Assembly: GCA_964572685.1 (NCBI GenBank) | Contig: CAZNFJ010000007.1 | Span: forward strand, 1 to 56,845 | Source: UBA2653 sp964572685 | Lineage (GTDB): Bacteria; Pseudomonadota; Gammaproteobacteria; Legionellales; Legionellaceae | Reading direction: 5' to 3' | Length of the DNA: 56,845 bases | In this document: positions 24,985-34,633 of the stretch, piece after piece | Layout: each line of letters opens with the position of its first letter | Position numbering within the stretch: the stretch's first letter is position 1 | Program-made: the position numbers and the translations under genes | The notes under the pieces: generated by a model | Databases searched by the model: none | Told to the model about the DNA's origin: nothing | Seen by the model: the letters and a program-made list of their open reading frames with translations, nothing else

Positions 24985-26262
24985 ATGGTCGATATCAACC
25001 AAGTATGCTACCGAACAATAAATTTAGCAAACCCGCATAGCTTAGAAACCTATCTAAGTATTGGTGGATACAAGGTATTAGAAAAAATACTGAAAGAAAA
25101 AACAGCTGCAGCTGACATCATTAGTGAATTAAAACTGAGTAATTTGCGTGGCCGTGGTGGAGCGGGTTTTCCGACTGGTTTGAAGTGGAGTTTTTTGAAT
25201 CCTAATTCCCCAGGTCAAAAATATGTGGTCTGCAATTCTGATGAAGGCGAACCTGGGACCTGCAAAGATAGAGATATCATGCGCTACAACCCACATCAAT
25301 TGATTGAGGGCATGATCATTGCTGGCTATGTGATGGGCGCAAGTGTTGGATATAATTATATCCGTGGTGAATTTTTTGAGCCTTTTGCCATTGTGCAAAA
25401 TGCTATTAATGAGGCATATAAAGCGGGTTATTTAGGTCAAAACATACTAGGAATGGGTTTGAACTTTGATTTATATCAACATAGTGGAGCTGGTGCCTAT
25501 ATTTGCGGAGAAGAAACAGCACTTTTGAATTCCATCGAAGGCAAGAAAGGCATGCCACGATTTAAACCACCATTCCCTGCTAATTTTGGTTTGTACGGCC
25601 GCCCAACAACAGTTAATAATACCGAAACATTTGCATCAGTACCGGTTATTCTTGAAAGAGGTGGGCAATGGTTTTTAGAGCAGGGAAAACCCAATAATGG
25701 CGGAACTAAATGTTTTTGTATCAGTGGGCATGTTCAAAATCCAAAAAATGTTGAAGTTTCTCTAGGGATTCCTTTCGTTGATTTACTTGATCTGGCCGGT
25801 GGTTTGTTACCTGGACGTAAACTCAAAGCGGTCATCCCTGGTGGGACGTCTATGCCTGTAGTCCCTGGTGATGTCATGATGAATTTGACGATGGATTATG
25901 ATAGCCTCCAATCTGTGGGCTCCGGTTTGGGTTCAGGGGCTGTGATTATTATGGATGATTCGACTTGTATGGTAGATGCCTTGTGTCGAATTTCGGAATT
26001 TTATGATCATGAATCCTGTGGACAATGTACACCTTGCCGAGAGGGCACAGGTTGGATGGTGAAATTACTTCATCGCATTTTAGACGGTCAAGCACAAATG
26101 TCTGATCTTGAGCAACTGGTTAATGTTGCCAATAGTATTGAGGGACGCACTATTTGTGCGTTTGGAGAGGCTGCAGCATGGCCTGTGCAAAGTTTTGTGA
26201 AACATTTTTATCATGAATTTGAACATTTTATTATTCACAAGCGTTCAATAGTCGCTGCATAA
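24985..26262 (+). CDS. nuoF: NADH-quinone oxidoreductase subunit F
   Basis: This 425-residue, 51-kDa-type subunit oxidises NADH. It has GRGGAGFPTGLKW (NADH/FMN glycine-rich), NSDEGEPGTCKDR (FMN), CGEETALLNSIEG and the [4Fe-4S] N3 ligands in SCGQCTPCREG plus a downstream Cys (TICAFG). It is complete. TTGGAG upstream (24972-24977) is a good ribosome site. Confidence 0.97.
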   Translation: MVDINQVCYRTINLANPHSLETYLSIGGYKVLEKILKEKTAAADIISELKLSNLRGRGGAGFPTGLKWSFLNPNSPGQKYVVCNSDEGEPGTCKDRDIMRYNPHQLIEGMIIAGYVMGASVGYNYIRGEFFEPFAIVQNAINEAYKAGYLGQNILGMGLNFDLYQHSGAGAYICGEETALLNSIEGKKGMPRFKPPFPANFGLYGRPTTVNNTETFASVPVILERGGQWFLEQGKPNNGGTKCFCISGHVQNPKNVEVSLGIPFVDLLDLAGGLLPGRKLKAVIPGGTSMPVVPGDVMMNLTMDYDSLQSVGSGLGSGAVIIMDDSTCMVDALCRISEFYDHESCGQCTPCREGTGWMVKLLHRILDGQAQMSDLEQLVNVANSIEGRTICAFGEAAAWPVQSFVKHFYHEFEHFIIHKRSIVAA

Positions 26263-26275
26263 CAGGGTATAGAGC

Positions 26276-28624
26276 ATGGCAACAATCGAAATAGATGGTA
26301 AAACATTTGAAGTTGAAAATGGCAAAATGATCATTGAAGTGGCGGACGAAGCCGGTATTCATATTCCACGTTTTTGTTACCATAAAAAATTATCAGTGGC
26401 TGCCAATTGCAGAATGTGTCTGGTTGAAATTGAAAACAGTAAAAAAACCGTGCCTGCTTGTGCTACGCCGATAAGCCAAGGGATGAAAGTCTATACTCAA
26501 TCAGCAGCTGCATTGAAATCACAAAAAGCCGTGATGGAATTTTTATTGATTAACCATCCCTTGGATTGCCCAATTTGCGATCAAGGTGGAGAGTGTGAAT
26601 TACAAGATGTTTCTATGGGGTACGGCGCTTCCGAAGGTGAATATCATGAATCGAAACGAGCAGTAGAAGATAAAAGTCTTGGCTCATTAATTGAGACTGA
26701 AATGACGCGATGTATTCATTGCACCCGCTGTGTTCGATTTGGAGAAGAAATTGCAGGACTTCGAGAAATGGGCGCTCCGGGCCGCGGTGAACATGTTGAA
26801 ATTGGAACTTATGTTGAAAAAAGTCTACATTCTGAAATTTCAGGAAATATTATCGATCTTTGTCCGGTGGGTGCTTTAACTTCCAAGCCTTATCGTTATT
26901 CAGCACGTTCCTGGGAATTGTCACAAAAGCCTGGAATTGCACCACATGACTGTCTTGGGTCACATATTTATTTACATACACGCAGAGGTCGATTGATGCG
27001 TGTGGTTCCTCGAGATGAGGAAAGTATTAACGAGACCTGGTTATCCGATAGAGACCGGTTTTCCTATACGGGAAGTTATCATCAAGATAGACTGGCTCAG
27101 CCTATGATTAAACAAAATGGGATCTGGAAAGCTGTTGATTGGTCTAGCGCATTAAATTTTGTAGCTTCTAAATTAGGGGAGATTCTTGCTAAACATGGAC
27201 CTGAATCTGTCGCTGCATTTGCTTCGCCATCGTCAACCACGGAAGAATTTTATATTTTACAAAAATGGATGCGCTCTCTTAAAGTAAACAATATTGATTT
27301 TCGTGTTCGACAAACAGATTTTTCTGGCGATGCGTTTAATTTCTCTATACCTCAAAATAATTTGGCATACGCCGAGATTGAAAATCAGCAAGCCATCTTA
27401 TTGCTGGGCACACATATTCAGCGTGAAGTTCCCTTGGCAATGGCTAAGGTTCGAAAAGCTTATTTGAATGGCGCCAAAATTGCGTCTATTAATATCGCAG
27501 ATTATCAATTTACTGCGCCAGTCGATGTTGCAATTCATTCTCATCCTTTAGCTCTTGAACAACATCTATTTGCGTTGATGAAAGCGCTCAATATGAAGTT
27601 AGAAGGCCCCTTAGCTCAGTTGGAAAAAACCATCAAAATTGATGAACATCACAAGATGATGGCTGATCTGATGTCTGTAGAAAATGCTGTTATTATTACC
27701 GGTGAAGTATTACAAAATCATCCTCGATACGCTTTACTGCAATATGCTTTGGAAGAAATAACTCATCTGACTTCTATTAAATGGATTCATTTGCCAGCAG
27801 GCGCAAATGCCAATGGTGCCTGGCAAGCAGGATTTATTCCTCATTTACAAGCAGCAGGGCACAAGAGTGTGGAATCTGGATTAAATCTGCACCAGGCATT
27901 GTCATCCAAATTAAAAGCATTTATTCTGCATTACCTGGATCCGGAATATGATTTCGATAATGCTGTTCAAGCACAAAATGCTTGTCAAGACGCAGAATTT
28001 GTTGTTGCGGTAACGCCGTTTAAAACGAAGTCGTTGTTGGAGTGTGCAGATGTTTTATTACCAATGGCTATTTTCTCAGAAACATCTGGCACATTTATAA
28101 ACGTGGATAAAAAATGGCAATCATTTGAAGGTGTCGCTACACCTTTCGAGTCTGCTCGTCCAGCATGGAAAATATATAGAGTATTGGCAAATTTGAGCCA
28201 TTGTGAAGGTTTTGACTATGTTTCTAGCGATGAAATTCTTGCTGAATTAAAAAATGTCGAATCAACTACGGTATCCAAGGAAAAAACTTTTATTTTGCCT
28301 AAAGAATTTAACTCAAAACTTAGAGATGAACTTTGGCGGGTAGGCTCAACTGCATTATATAGCGTGGATATGTTAACACGGCATGCCTTGCCATTACAAA
28401 ATTCTGCATCTGTGGATGTATTAGAGCTTAGAATTCATCCAAAATTAGCAAAAGATTTAGGTATTCATGAAAAAGCTTCTGTAACTTCGGGTCAGAATAC
28501 GTTAACATTGCCGGTGCGTCTGGATGTAAGTTTGCATGAGAATGTTGTTTGGATTCCTGCTGCTTGTCATGGAAGTGCTGAAATTGGCTCGGCTTTTACG
28601 AGTGTTTCATTAAAACCCATGTGA
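26276..28624 (+). CDS. nuoG: NADH-quinone oxidoreductase subunit G
   Basis: This 782-residue, 75-kDa-type subunit starts with a ferredoxin-like domain binding [2Fe-2S] N1b (RFCYHKKLS, CRMCLVE, PACAT). Next come the His-liganded N5 site (HPLDCPICDQGGECELQD) and the N4 site (CIHCTRCVRFG, later DLCPVGAL). The rest is a molybdopterin-oxidoreductase fold that has lost its cofactor. The N7 cluster set found in E. coli (an extra CxxC region after residue 200) is not evident. Second longest gene of the operon block by function, it bridges NuoF and the B/D/I arm. Confidence 0.95.
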   Translation: MATIEIDGKTFEVENGKMIIEVADEAGIHIPRFCYHKKLSVAANCRMCLVEIENSKKTVPACATPISQGMKVYTQSAAALKSQKAVMEFLLINHPLDCPICDQGGECELQDVSMGYGASEGEYHESKRAVEDKSLGSLIETEMTRCIHCTRCVRFGEEIAGLREMGAPGRGEHVEIGTYVEKSLHSEISGNIIDLCPVGALTSKPYRYSARSWELSQKPGIAPHDCLGSHIYLHTRRGRLMRVVPRDEESINETWLSDRDRFSYTGSYHQDRLAQPMIKQNGIWKAVDWSSALNFVASKLGEILAKHGPESVAAFASPSSTTEEFYILQKWMRSLKVNNIDFRVRQTDFSGDAFNFSIPQNNLAYAEIENQQAILLLGTHIQREVPLAMAKVRKAYLNGAKIASINIADYQFTAPVDVAIHSHPLALEQHLFALMKALNMKLEGPLAQLEKTIKIDEHHKMMADLMSVENAVIITGEVLQNHPRYALLQYALEEITHLTSIKWIHLPAGANANGAWQAGFIPHLQAAGHKSVESGLNLHQALSSKLKAFILHYLDPEYDFDNAVQAQNACQDAEFVVAVTPFKTKSLLECADVLLPMAIFSETSGTFINVDKKWQSFEGVATPFESARPAWKIYRVLANLSHCEGFDYVSSDEILAELKNVESTTVSKEKTFILPKEFNSKLRDELWRVGSTALYSVDMLTRHALPLQNSASVDVLELRIHPKLAKDLGIHEKASVTSGQNTLTLPVRLDVSLHENVVWIPAACHGSAEIGSAFTSVSLKPM

Positions 28625-28659
28625 AATATTAGTTATTAACCAAAAGAAGGTCATGTCAT

Positions 28660-29688
28660 ATGCTTTATGATTTAGCTACATTAATTTGGGTCATTATAAA
28701 AATTGTGGCGGTACTCGTGCCTGTGCTTATTATAGTGGCATTTTATACTTTAGCAGAGCGTAAGATTATTGGATATATGCAGCTAAGAATTGGCCCTAAT
28801 CGCGTGGGTTTTCGAGGGATTTTACAACCCTTTGCTGATATTTTGAAACTGATTCAAAAAGAGGTGATTATTCCCAATCAGTCGAATAAATACTTATTCG
28901 TGATTGCACCTTTGTTTTCATTTATTCCAGCAGTAGTTTCATGGGCAGTTGTTCCTTTTGAGCAGGGCTTGGTCCTAGCAAATATTAATGCGGGCGTTTT
29001 ATTTTTATTTACCATGAGTTCTCTTGGTGTCTATGGTGTTTTGATATCCGGTTGGGCTTCTAATTCAAAGTATGCGATGTTGGGCGCATTAAGAAGTGCG
29101 GCTCAAACCATTTCATACGAAATTGCCATGGGTTTTTCACTGGTTGGCGTATTACTTGCTGCGGGTAGCATGAACATGAGCGATATTGTGATGTCTCAAC
29201 AAGGAGGCTTGCTTCATTGGTGGTTTGTTCCATTATTTCCTTTGTTTATGGTTTTTTGGATATCAGGTCTAGCTGAAACCAATCGTGCACCATTTGACTT
29301 AGCAGAAGGTGAGTCTGAATTGGTTGCTGGTTTTCATGTCGAATATTCATCCGTTGGTTTTGCAATATTTTTCATGGCGGAATACGCAAACATGGTTTTG
29401 ATTTCGGCTTTAACCGTTCTATTTTTTCTAGGAGGTTGGTTATCACCTTTTGAAGGGCTGCCTTTTTTTGAGAATATTTTCTTTATCATTCCTGGATTTG
29501 TTTGGTTTTTACTGAAGACTTCATTATTTATGTTTTTGTTTGTTTGGATTCGTGCAACCTTACCTCGTTATCGTTATGATCAACTCATGCGCTTAGGGTG
29601 GAAAGTTCTCATTCCGGTTACAATAGTTTGGTTAGCGCTGACAGCAACTTTGGTTATGTTGAAAGCACCCATTTGGTTTAATCATTAA
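28660..29688 (+). CDS. nuoH: NADH-quinone oxidoreductase subunit H
   Basis: This 342-residue membrane subunit with about eight helices forms the quinone entry channel. Family sequences are AERKIIGYMQLRIGPNRVG, GWASNSKYAMLGALRSAAQTISYE, the acidic loop NRAPFDLAEGESELVAGF and RATLPRYRYDQLM. Charged residues linking quinone chemistry to proton pumping are present. It is followed 14 bp later by nuoI. Confidence 0.97.
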   Translation: MLYDLATLIWVIIKIVAVLVPVLIIVAFYTLAERKIIGYMQLRIGPNRVGFRGILQPFADILKLIQKEVIIPNQSNKYLFVIAPLFSFIPAVVSWAVVPFEQGLVLANINAGVLFLFTMSSLGVYGVLISGWASNSKYAMLGALRSAAQTISYEIAMGFSLVGVLLAAGSMNMSDIVMSQQGGLLHWWFVPLFPLFMVFWISGLAETNRAPFDLAEGESELVAGFHVEYSSVGFAIFFMAEYANMVLISALTVLFFLGGWLSPFEGLPFFENIFFIIPGFVWFLLKTSLFMFLFVWIRATLPRYRYDQLMRLGWKVLIPVTIVWLALTATLVMLKAPIWFNH

Positions 29689-29702
29689 TAACGAGCCACA
29701 AA

Positions 29703-30203
29703 ATGAAAAAAATTTGGTCTAATATCCGACACTATTTACGCAGTTTTCTCTTTGTAGATATTCTGAGGGGCTTGCGTTTAACTGGAAAGTACTTTTTCAA
29801 AAAGAAAATTACAGTACAATTTCCTGAAGAAAAAACGCCCATCAGTCCCCGTTTTAGAGGATTGTTAGCCCTACGTCGCTATCCAAATGGAGAAGAGCGA
29901 TGTATAGCATGTAAGTTATGTGAAGCAACATGTCCTGCGCTTGCCATCACTATTGAATCTGAAGAACGAGAGGATGGCAGTAGACGTACAACTCGTTATG
30001 ATATTGATATGTTTAAGTGTATCAATTGTGGTCTTTGTGAAGAATCTTGTCCTGTAGATTCGATTGTCGTGACTTCTGTACAGCATTATCATATGGATGC
30101 ACGCGGGCAAAATATTATGACAAAAGAAAAACTATTAGCCGTTGGTGACATGATGGAAGACAAAATAGCGGCAGATCGTTTAGCTGATCATCTCTATCGG
30201 TGA
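29703..30203 (+). CDS. nuoI: NADH-quinone oxidoreductase subunit I
   Basis: This 166-residue peripheral subunit binds two [4Fe-4S] clusters (N6a, N6b). Both motifs are intact: CIACKLCEATCPA and CINCGLCEESCPV. The N-terminal amphipathic segment lies on the membrane and RFRGLLALRRYPNGEERC is family-typical. It passes electrons from NuoG towards NuoB. Confidence 0.97.
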   Translation: MKKIWSNIRHYLRSFLFVDILRGLRLTGKYFFKKKITVQFPEEKTPISPRFRGLLALRRYPNGEERCIACKLCEATCPALAITIESEEREDGSRRTTRYDIDMFKCINCGLCEESCPVDSIVVTSVQHYHMDARGQNIMTKEKLLAVGDMMEDKIAADRLADHLYR

Positions 30204-30213
30204 GGAATAATTA

Positions 30214-30828
30214 ATGATAAGACAACATTTGTTTCAAATTATATTTTATATTAGTGCTGCATTAGCTGTTTTAGGTGCTGTTGCTGTCGTTTTACAAAAA
30301 AACCCAGTCAGGGCGGTATTATCCCTGGTGTTTAGTTTTTTTATGATTTCTATTGTCTGGATGATATGTAATGCCGAGTTTTTAGCTTTGGTATTGGTTT
30401 TAGTTTATGTTGGCGCCGTTATGACCTTGTTTTTATTTGTGGTCATGATGCTCAACATCGATGTCGAAGTAGAGCAAAAATTTCCAAAATTAGCTATTCC
30501 TGTAGCCATGGGTTTTTTGATTGCATTCTTAAGTTTACTTTGGGTTGCTTTGCCCAAGGATTTAATCGGCGGTGTAATTGAACAGGTTTCGACCTCGACT
30601 CTGTCTAATTTATCGAATACTGTTGCTATTGGCCAGGTATTATATATAGATTACACGGCCATGATTGAAATGACTGCCGTATTGTTATTAGTTGCTATTA
30701 TTGCTTCGATTACCTTAACGCACCGTCCTTTGAAAACCATTAAACGTCAAGATATCAAAAAACAAATAATGGTTAGTAAGAAGGAACGTGTTCGACTTAT
30801 CGATATCTCATCTCAACCATCAAAATAA
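30214..30828 (+). CDS. nuoJ: NADH-quinone oxidoreductase subunit J
   Basis: This 204-residue membrane subunit has five helices and the conserved VLVYVGAVMTLFLFVVMML, whose pi-bulge helix is important for proton transfer. NPVRAVLSLV in the second helix is typical. The C-terminal 35 residues form a basic soluble tail. It lies 10 bp after nuoI and before nuoK. Confidence 0.95.
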   Translation: MIRQHLFQIIFYISAALAVLGAVAVVLQKNPVRAVLSLVFSFFMISIVWMICNAEFLALVLVLVYVGAVMTLFLFVVMMLNIDVEVEQKFPKLAIPVAMGFLIAFLSLLWVALPKDLIGGVIEQVSTSTLSNLSNTVAIGQVLYIDYTAMIEMTAVLLLVAIIASITLTHRPLKTIKRQDIKKQIMVSKKERVRLIDISSQPSK

Positions 30829-30838
30829 GAGTGAAATT

Positions 30839-31144
30839 ATGATTCCAATTACACATTTAATGATATTAAGTACCATTTTATTTACTTTGGGTATCGTGGG
30901 TGTGGTGATCAATCGTCGCCAAGTCATTTTACTTTTGGTTTGTATTGAATTATTACTCATGGCAGTAAATACTAATTTTATCGCATTTTCTCATTATTAT
31001 GGTCAAATTACAGGCCAAATATTTGTCTTTTTTATTCTTGCTGTTGCTGCTGCAGAAGCGGCAATAGGTTTGGCAATAGTGGTTTTACTCTATCGTCATA
31101 AAGGCAATATCAATATGTTTAAAATGCATGCGTTGAAAGGATAA
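30839..31144 (+). CDS. nuoK: NADH-quinone oxidoreductase subunit K
   Basis: This 101-residue, three-helix subunit is related to MrpC. It carries the two helix-buried glutamates expected for proton transfer, in VCIELLLMAVN and AVAAAEAAIGL. The ATG at 30839 (MIPITHLM) is chosen by homology in length and because it lies just after nuoJ. A longer in-frame start lies inside nuoJ. TAA overlaps the nuoL ATG by one base. Confidence 0.96.
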   Translation: MIPITHLMILSTILFTLGIVGVVINRRQVILLLVCIELLLMAVNTNFIAFSHYYGQITGQIFVFFILAVAAAEAAIGLAIVVLLYRHKGNINMFKMHALKG

Positions 31145-33099
31145 TGATTGTGAATATGAAATTAGCCACATTAGTTTGCGTAATGGCTCCATTATTAGGG
31201 AGTATCATTGCAGGTTTTTTACGAAATCGAATTGGAAAAGCTGGGGCGCATTCTGTCACCATTTTAGGACTCGCGAGTTCTTTTTCTGCTGCTGTTTATT
31301 TAGCATGGCTTTTTGTACAAGCCAATATCCCATCATTTCAATTTAATTTATATACATTCATTGATGGCGGAGTTTGGTTTCCATATCAATTCCATGTTGG
31401 TTTTCTAATTGATCCCTTATCCATTTTGATGCTCCTGATAGTTACTTTCGTCTCTCTGTTGGTACATATCTATAGTATTGGTTATATGGATGGTGATGAA
31501 GGCTATCAACGTTTTTTTAGCTATATTTCACTGTTCACCTTTATGATGTTGATGTTGGTCACTGGTGATAACTTCTTACAATTATTTTTTGGTTGGGAAG
31601 GTGTTGGCTTGGTATCTTATTTATTGATTGGCTTTTGGTATAGTAAAGAATCTGCTATTGAAGGAAGCTTAAAAGCTTTTTTAGTGAACCGTGTCGGGGA
31701 TTTCGGCTTTATTTTAGGCATCGGGTTGATTATGGTCAACATTGGATCCTTAGATTACAACAATCTATTTCAATCTAATATAGCCTTGATGAATAAAACC
31801 ATTTCTTTGGGTTTTACCGATGTCAATTTGGTTACCCTTATTTGCATAACCCTATTTGTTGGTGCGATGGGTAAATCTGCACAAGTTCCTTTACACGTTT
31901 GGTTGCCAGAATCTATGGAAGGTCCTACGCCTATTTCTGCACTGATTCACGCAGCTACAATGGTCACCGCTGGAATATTTATGGTATCACGTTTATCGCC
32001 TTTATATGAAATGAGTGATACAGCACGTTCTTTTATTATGATTATTGGTGCAACAGGCGCTTTATTTATGGGATTGATTGGTATTGTAATGAATGATATC
32101 AAGCGAGTAGTTGCTTATTCAACCTTATCACAATTAGGTTATATGATGGTCGCTTTGGGTGCCTCTGCGTACTCGGTAGGAGTCTTTCATTTATTAACAC
32201 ATGCTTGTTTTAAAGCCTTATTATTCTTGGCGGCAGGCTCGGTCATTATCGGCATGCATCATGAGCAAGACATGCAAAAAATGGGCGGACTTAAAGAAAA
32301 AATGCCTATTACATTCTGGACCTATTTGATAGGTTCATTGGCTCTATGTGCCTTCCCTCCTTTTGCTGGATTCTTCTCTAAGGATAGTATTATTACAGCA
32401 GTTCACCATTCATCTATTGCTGGGCACCAATATGCCTATTGGTGTGTGACTATCGGTGCAATGGTCACCGCTTTTTATACCTTTAGAAGTTTGTTTTTAA
32501 CTTTTCTGGGTAAATTTAGAGGCGATCATCATACATGGGAACATATTCATGAATCACCCTGGGTCGTTTGCTTGCCATTAATTATTTTAGCGATTCCATC
32601 CATGCTGATTGGATGGGTGCTTTATGAACCAATGGTCGCTAATAATCCTGGTTTACTTGGCGCTGCAGTTTCACACCCTGGCACCTTGCATTTTCCACGT
32701 ACGCCAATACATGTCATGACTGAAGGTGTTTTCGAGTTGCCGTTTTGGTTGTCACTGTTGGGTGCAGTTGCTGCTTATCTTTTCTATATTTTGCGACCAA
32801 CATTACCGAAGTTGTGTATGCAAAAATTTCATAAATTTTATATCATCTTGATTGAAAAATACGGTTTTGATGCCTTTAATGATTGGGTATTTATTAAAGG
32901 CTCAAAAAATCTAGGGCAAGTATTTTTTCAGGTAGGTGATAGAAAAATCATTGATGGATTTGCAGTAAATGGTTCAGCGCATGTTGTTGCTAAACTAGCT
33001 TCTGTAGTTCGTCATATGCAAACGGGATATCTTTTCCATTATATATCGGTAATGGTATTCGGTTTAATTGGATTTTTGGTTTGGTTTTTACTTTCTTAG
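31144..33099 (+). CDS. nuoL: NADH-quinone oxidoreductase subunit L
   Basis: This 651-residue antiporter-like proton-pump subunit has about 16 helices and the long lateral helix near the C-terminus. Landmarks are FFGWEGVGLVSYLLIGFW (key glutamate), GAMGKSAQVPLHVWLPESMEGPTPISALIHAATMV and LLTHACFKALLFLAAGS with the pump lysine. It is one of three such subunits here and is complete. Confidence 0.97.
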   Translation: MIVNMKLATLVCVMAPLLGSIIAGFLRNRIGKAGAHSVTILGLASSFSAAVYLAWLFVQANIPSFQFNLYTFIDGGVWFPYQFHVGFLIDPLSILMLLIVTFVSLLVHIYSIGYMDGDEGYQRFFSYISLFTFMMLMLVTGDNFLQLFFGWEGVGLVSYLLIGFWYSKESAIEGSLKAFLVNRVGDFGFILGIGLIMVNIGSLDYNNLFQSNIALMNKTISLGFTDVNLVTLICITLFVGAMGKSAQVPLHVWLPESMEGPTPISALIHAATMVTAGIFMVSRLSPLYEMSDTARSFIMIIGATGALFMGLIGIVMNDIKRVVAYSTLSQLGYMMVALGASAYSVGVFHLLTHACFKALLFLAAGSVIIGMHHEQDMQKMGGLKEKMPITFWTYLIGSLALCAFPPFAGFFSKDSIITAVHHSSIAGHQYAYWCVTIGAMVTAFYTFRSLFLTFLGKFRGDHHTWEHIHESPWVVCLPLIILAIPSMLIGWVLYEPMVANNPGLLGAAVSHPGTLHFPRTPIHVMTEGVFELPFWLSLLGAVAAYLFYILRPTLPKLCMQKFHKFYIILIEKYGFDAFNDWVFIKGSKNLGQVFFQVGDRKIIDGFAVNGSAHVVAKLASVVRHMQTGYLFHYISVMVFGLIGFLVWFLLS

Positions 33100-33116
33100 G
33101 CGTAGGGGATGAGCAT

Positions 33117-34622
33117 ATGCCACACTTTTTAAATATTTTAATTTGGTTTCCAATTACTATTGCATGCATGATTTTGTTTTTTCCTAAAGGAGAAAAGCAA
33201 ACCTTGGTTAAATGGATAGCGTTATTGACAGCGGTTATGTCTTTGATCGTATCCATACAAATGACCATGCATTTCAATTCGAAATTACCTGGCATGCAAT
33301 TTGTATTTGATAAAGATTGGATACAAATGCTTAATATTCGCTATCATTTAGGCATCGATGGTTTATCTTTAACCTTGATTGTTTTAAGTATCTTAACCAA
33401 TATTGTTGTTATTATTGCCACATGGAACAGTATTCATGAAAAAGTATCTCAATATCTTGCTTCATTTTTGATCTTGCAAGGCTTGCTTGTTGGTGTATTT
33501 GCCTCTATGGATGCCATCCTTTTTTATGTCTTTTGGGAAGCCACCCTCATTCCCATGTATTTAATTATTGGCATATGGGGTTCAGATAGACGTATTTATG
33601 CAGCGATTAAGTTTTTTCTTTATACCTTTTTAGGCTCCGTTTTAATGCTTGCCGCTTTGATTTATATTTCATATCAAATCAACTCTTTTAGTATTGAGGC
33701 TATGTACTCAGCACCTTTATCAATGATGGCTCAAAAGTTGATATTTTTGGCATTTTTCTTTGCATTTGCCATTAAAATTCCGATGTTTCCAGTACATACA
33801 TGGTTGCCAGATGCTCACACAGAAGCACCTGCAGGTGGCTCGATCATGTTAGCCGCAATTTTACTGAAACTGGGTGGTTATGGATTTTTAAGATTTTCTT
33901 TGCCCATGGTTCCTGATGCTTGTCAATATTTTTCCAAGCCTATGGTTGCCTTATCTTTAATTGCTGTGGTTTATATTGGTTTGATTGCGATTGTTCAGAA
34001 GGATATGAAAAAACTTATTGCTTATTCTTCTATTTCACACATGGGATTTGTGACATTAGGTATCTTTGGTATTTATTTATTACCCGCATCACAAACTTTG
34101 CAAGGTGCCGCAATGTTACTTGAGGGCGCCGTGATCATTATGATATCCCACGCGTTTGTTTCTAGTGGTATGTTTGCGAGTGTGGGTTATATTTATGATC
34201 GTATGCATACTAGAATGATTCATGATTTTGGGGGGGTTGTAGAAACCATGCCAGTTTTCTCTAGTTTTCTCATGCTTTTCGCCATGGCCAATGCAGGACT
34301 TCCAGGAACATCGGGGTTTATTGGAGAATTTATGGTCATTTTGGGTGCGATGCATATTAATTTTTATGTTGCCTTGTTGGCAGCATCGACCTTAATTATT
34401 GGCGCAGCATACACACTATGGATGTATAAACGAGTTATATTTGGGCCTATGGTGAATTCAAAAGTCGCTCAATTGAAGGATTTGACCGCGTATGAATGGA
34501 TTGCTTTTGCCATTTTAGCTGTCTTTGTCTTGGGAATTGGTATTTTTCCAAACGGCTTATTTGGTTATTTACACGAATCATTACATCAAATAATGGTATT
34601 GGCTTATAAAACTAAAATTTAA
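33117..34622 (+). CDS. nuoM: NADH-quinone oxidoreductase subunit M
   Basis: This 501-residue antiporter-like proton-pump subunit has about 14 helices. It contains FYVFWEATLIPMYLIIGIWG (key glutamate), KIPMFPVHTWLPDAHTEAPAGGSIMLAA and KDMKKLIAYSSISHMG. ATG 33117 follows AGGGGA (33103-33108); an in-frame earlier codon at 33081 lies inside nuoL and lacks support. Confidence 0.96.
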   Translation: MPHFLNILIWFPITIACMILFFPKGEKQTLVKWIALLTAVMSLIVSIQMTMHFNSKLPGMQFVFDKDWIQMLNIRYHLGIDGLSLTLIVLSILTNIVVIIATWNSIHEKVSQYLASFLILQGLLVGVFASMDAILFYVFWEATLIPMYLIIGIWGSDRRIYAAIKFFLYTFLGSVLMLAALIYISYQINSFSIEAMYSAPLSMMAQKLIFLAFFFAFAIKIPMFPVHTWLPDAHTEAPAGGSIMLAAILLKLGGYGFLRFSLPMVPDACQYFSKPMVALSLIAVVYIGLIAIVQKDMKKLIAYSSISHMGFVTLGIFGIYLLPASQTLQGAAMLLEGAVIIMISHAFVSSGMFASVGYIYDRMHTRMIHDFGGVVETMPVFSSFLMLFAMANAGLPGTSGFIGEFMVILGAMHINFYVALLAASTLIIGAAYTLWMYKRVIFGPMVNSKVAQLKDLTAYEWIAFAILAVFVLGIGIFPNGLFGYLHESLHQIMVLAYKTKI

Positions 34623-34633
34623 GGTTATGGAAT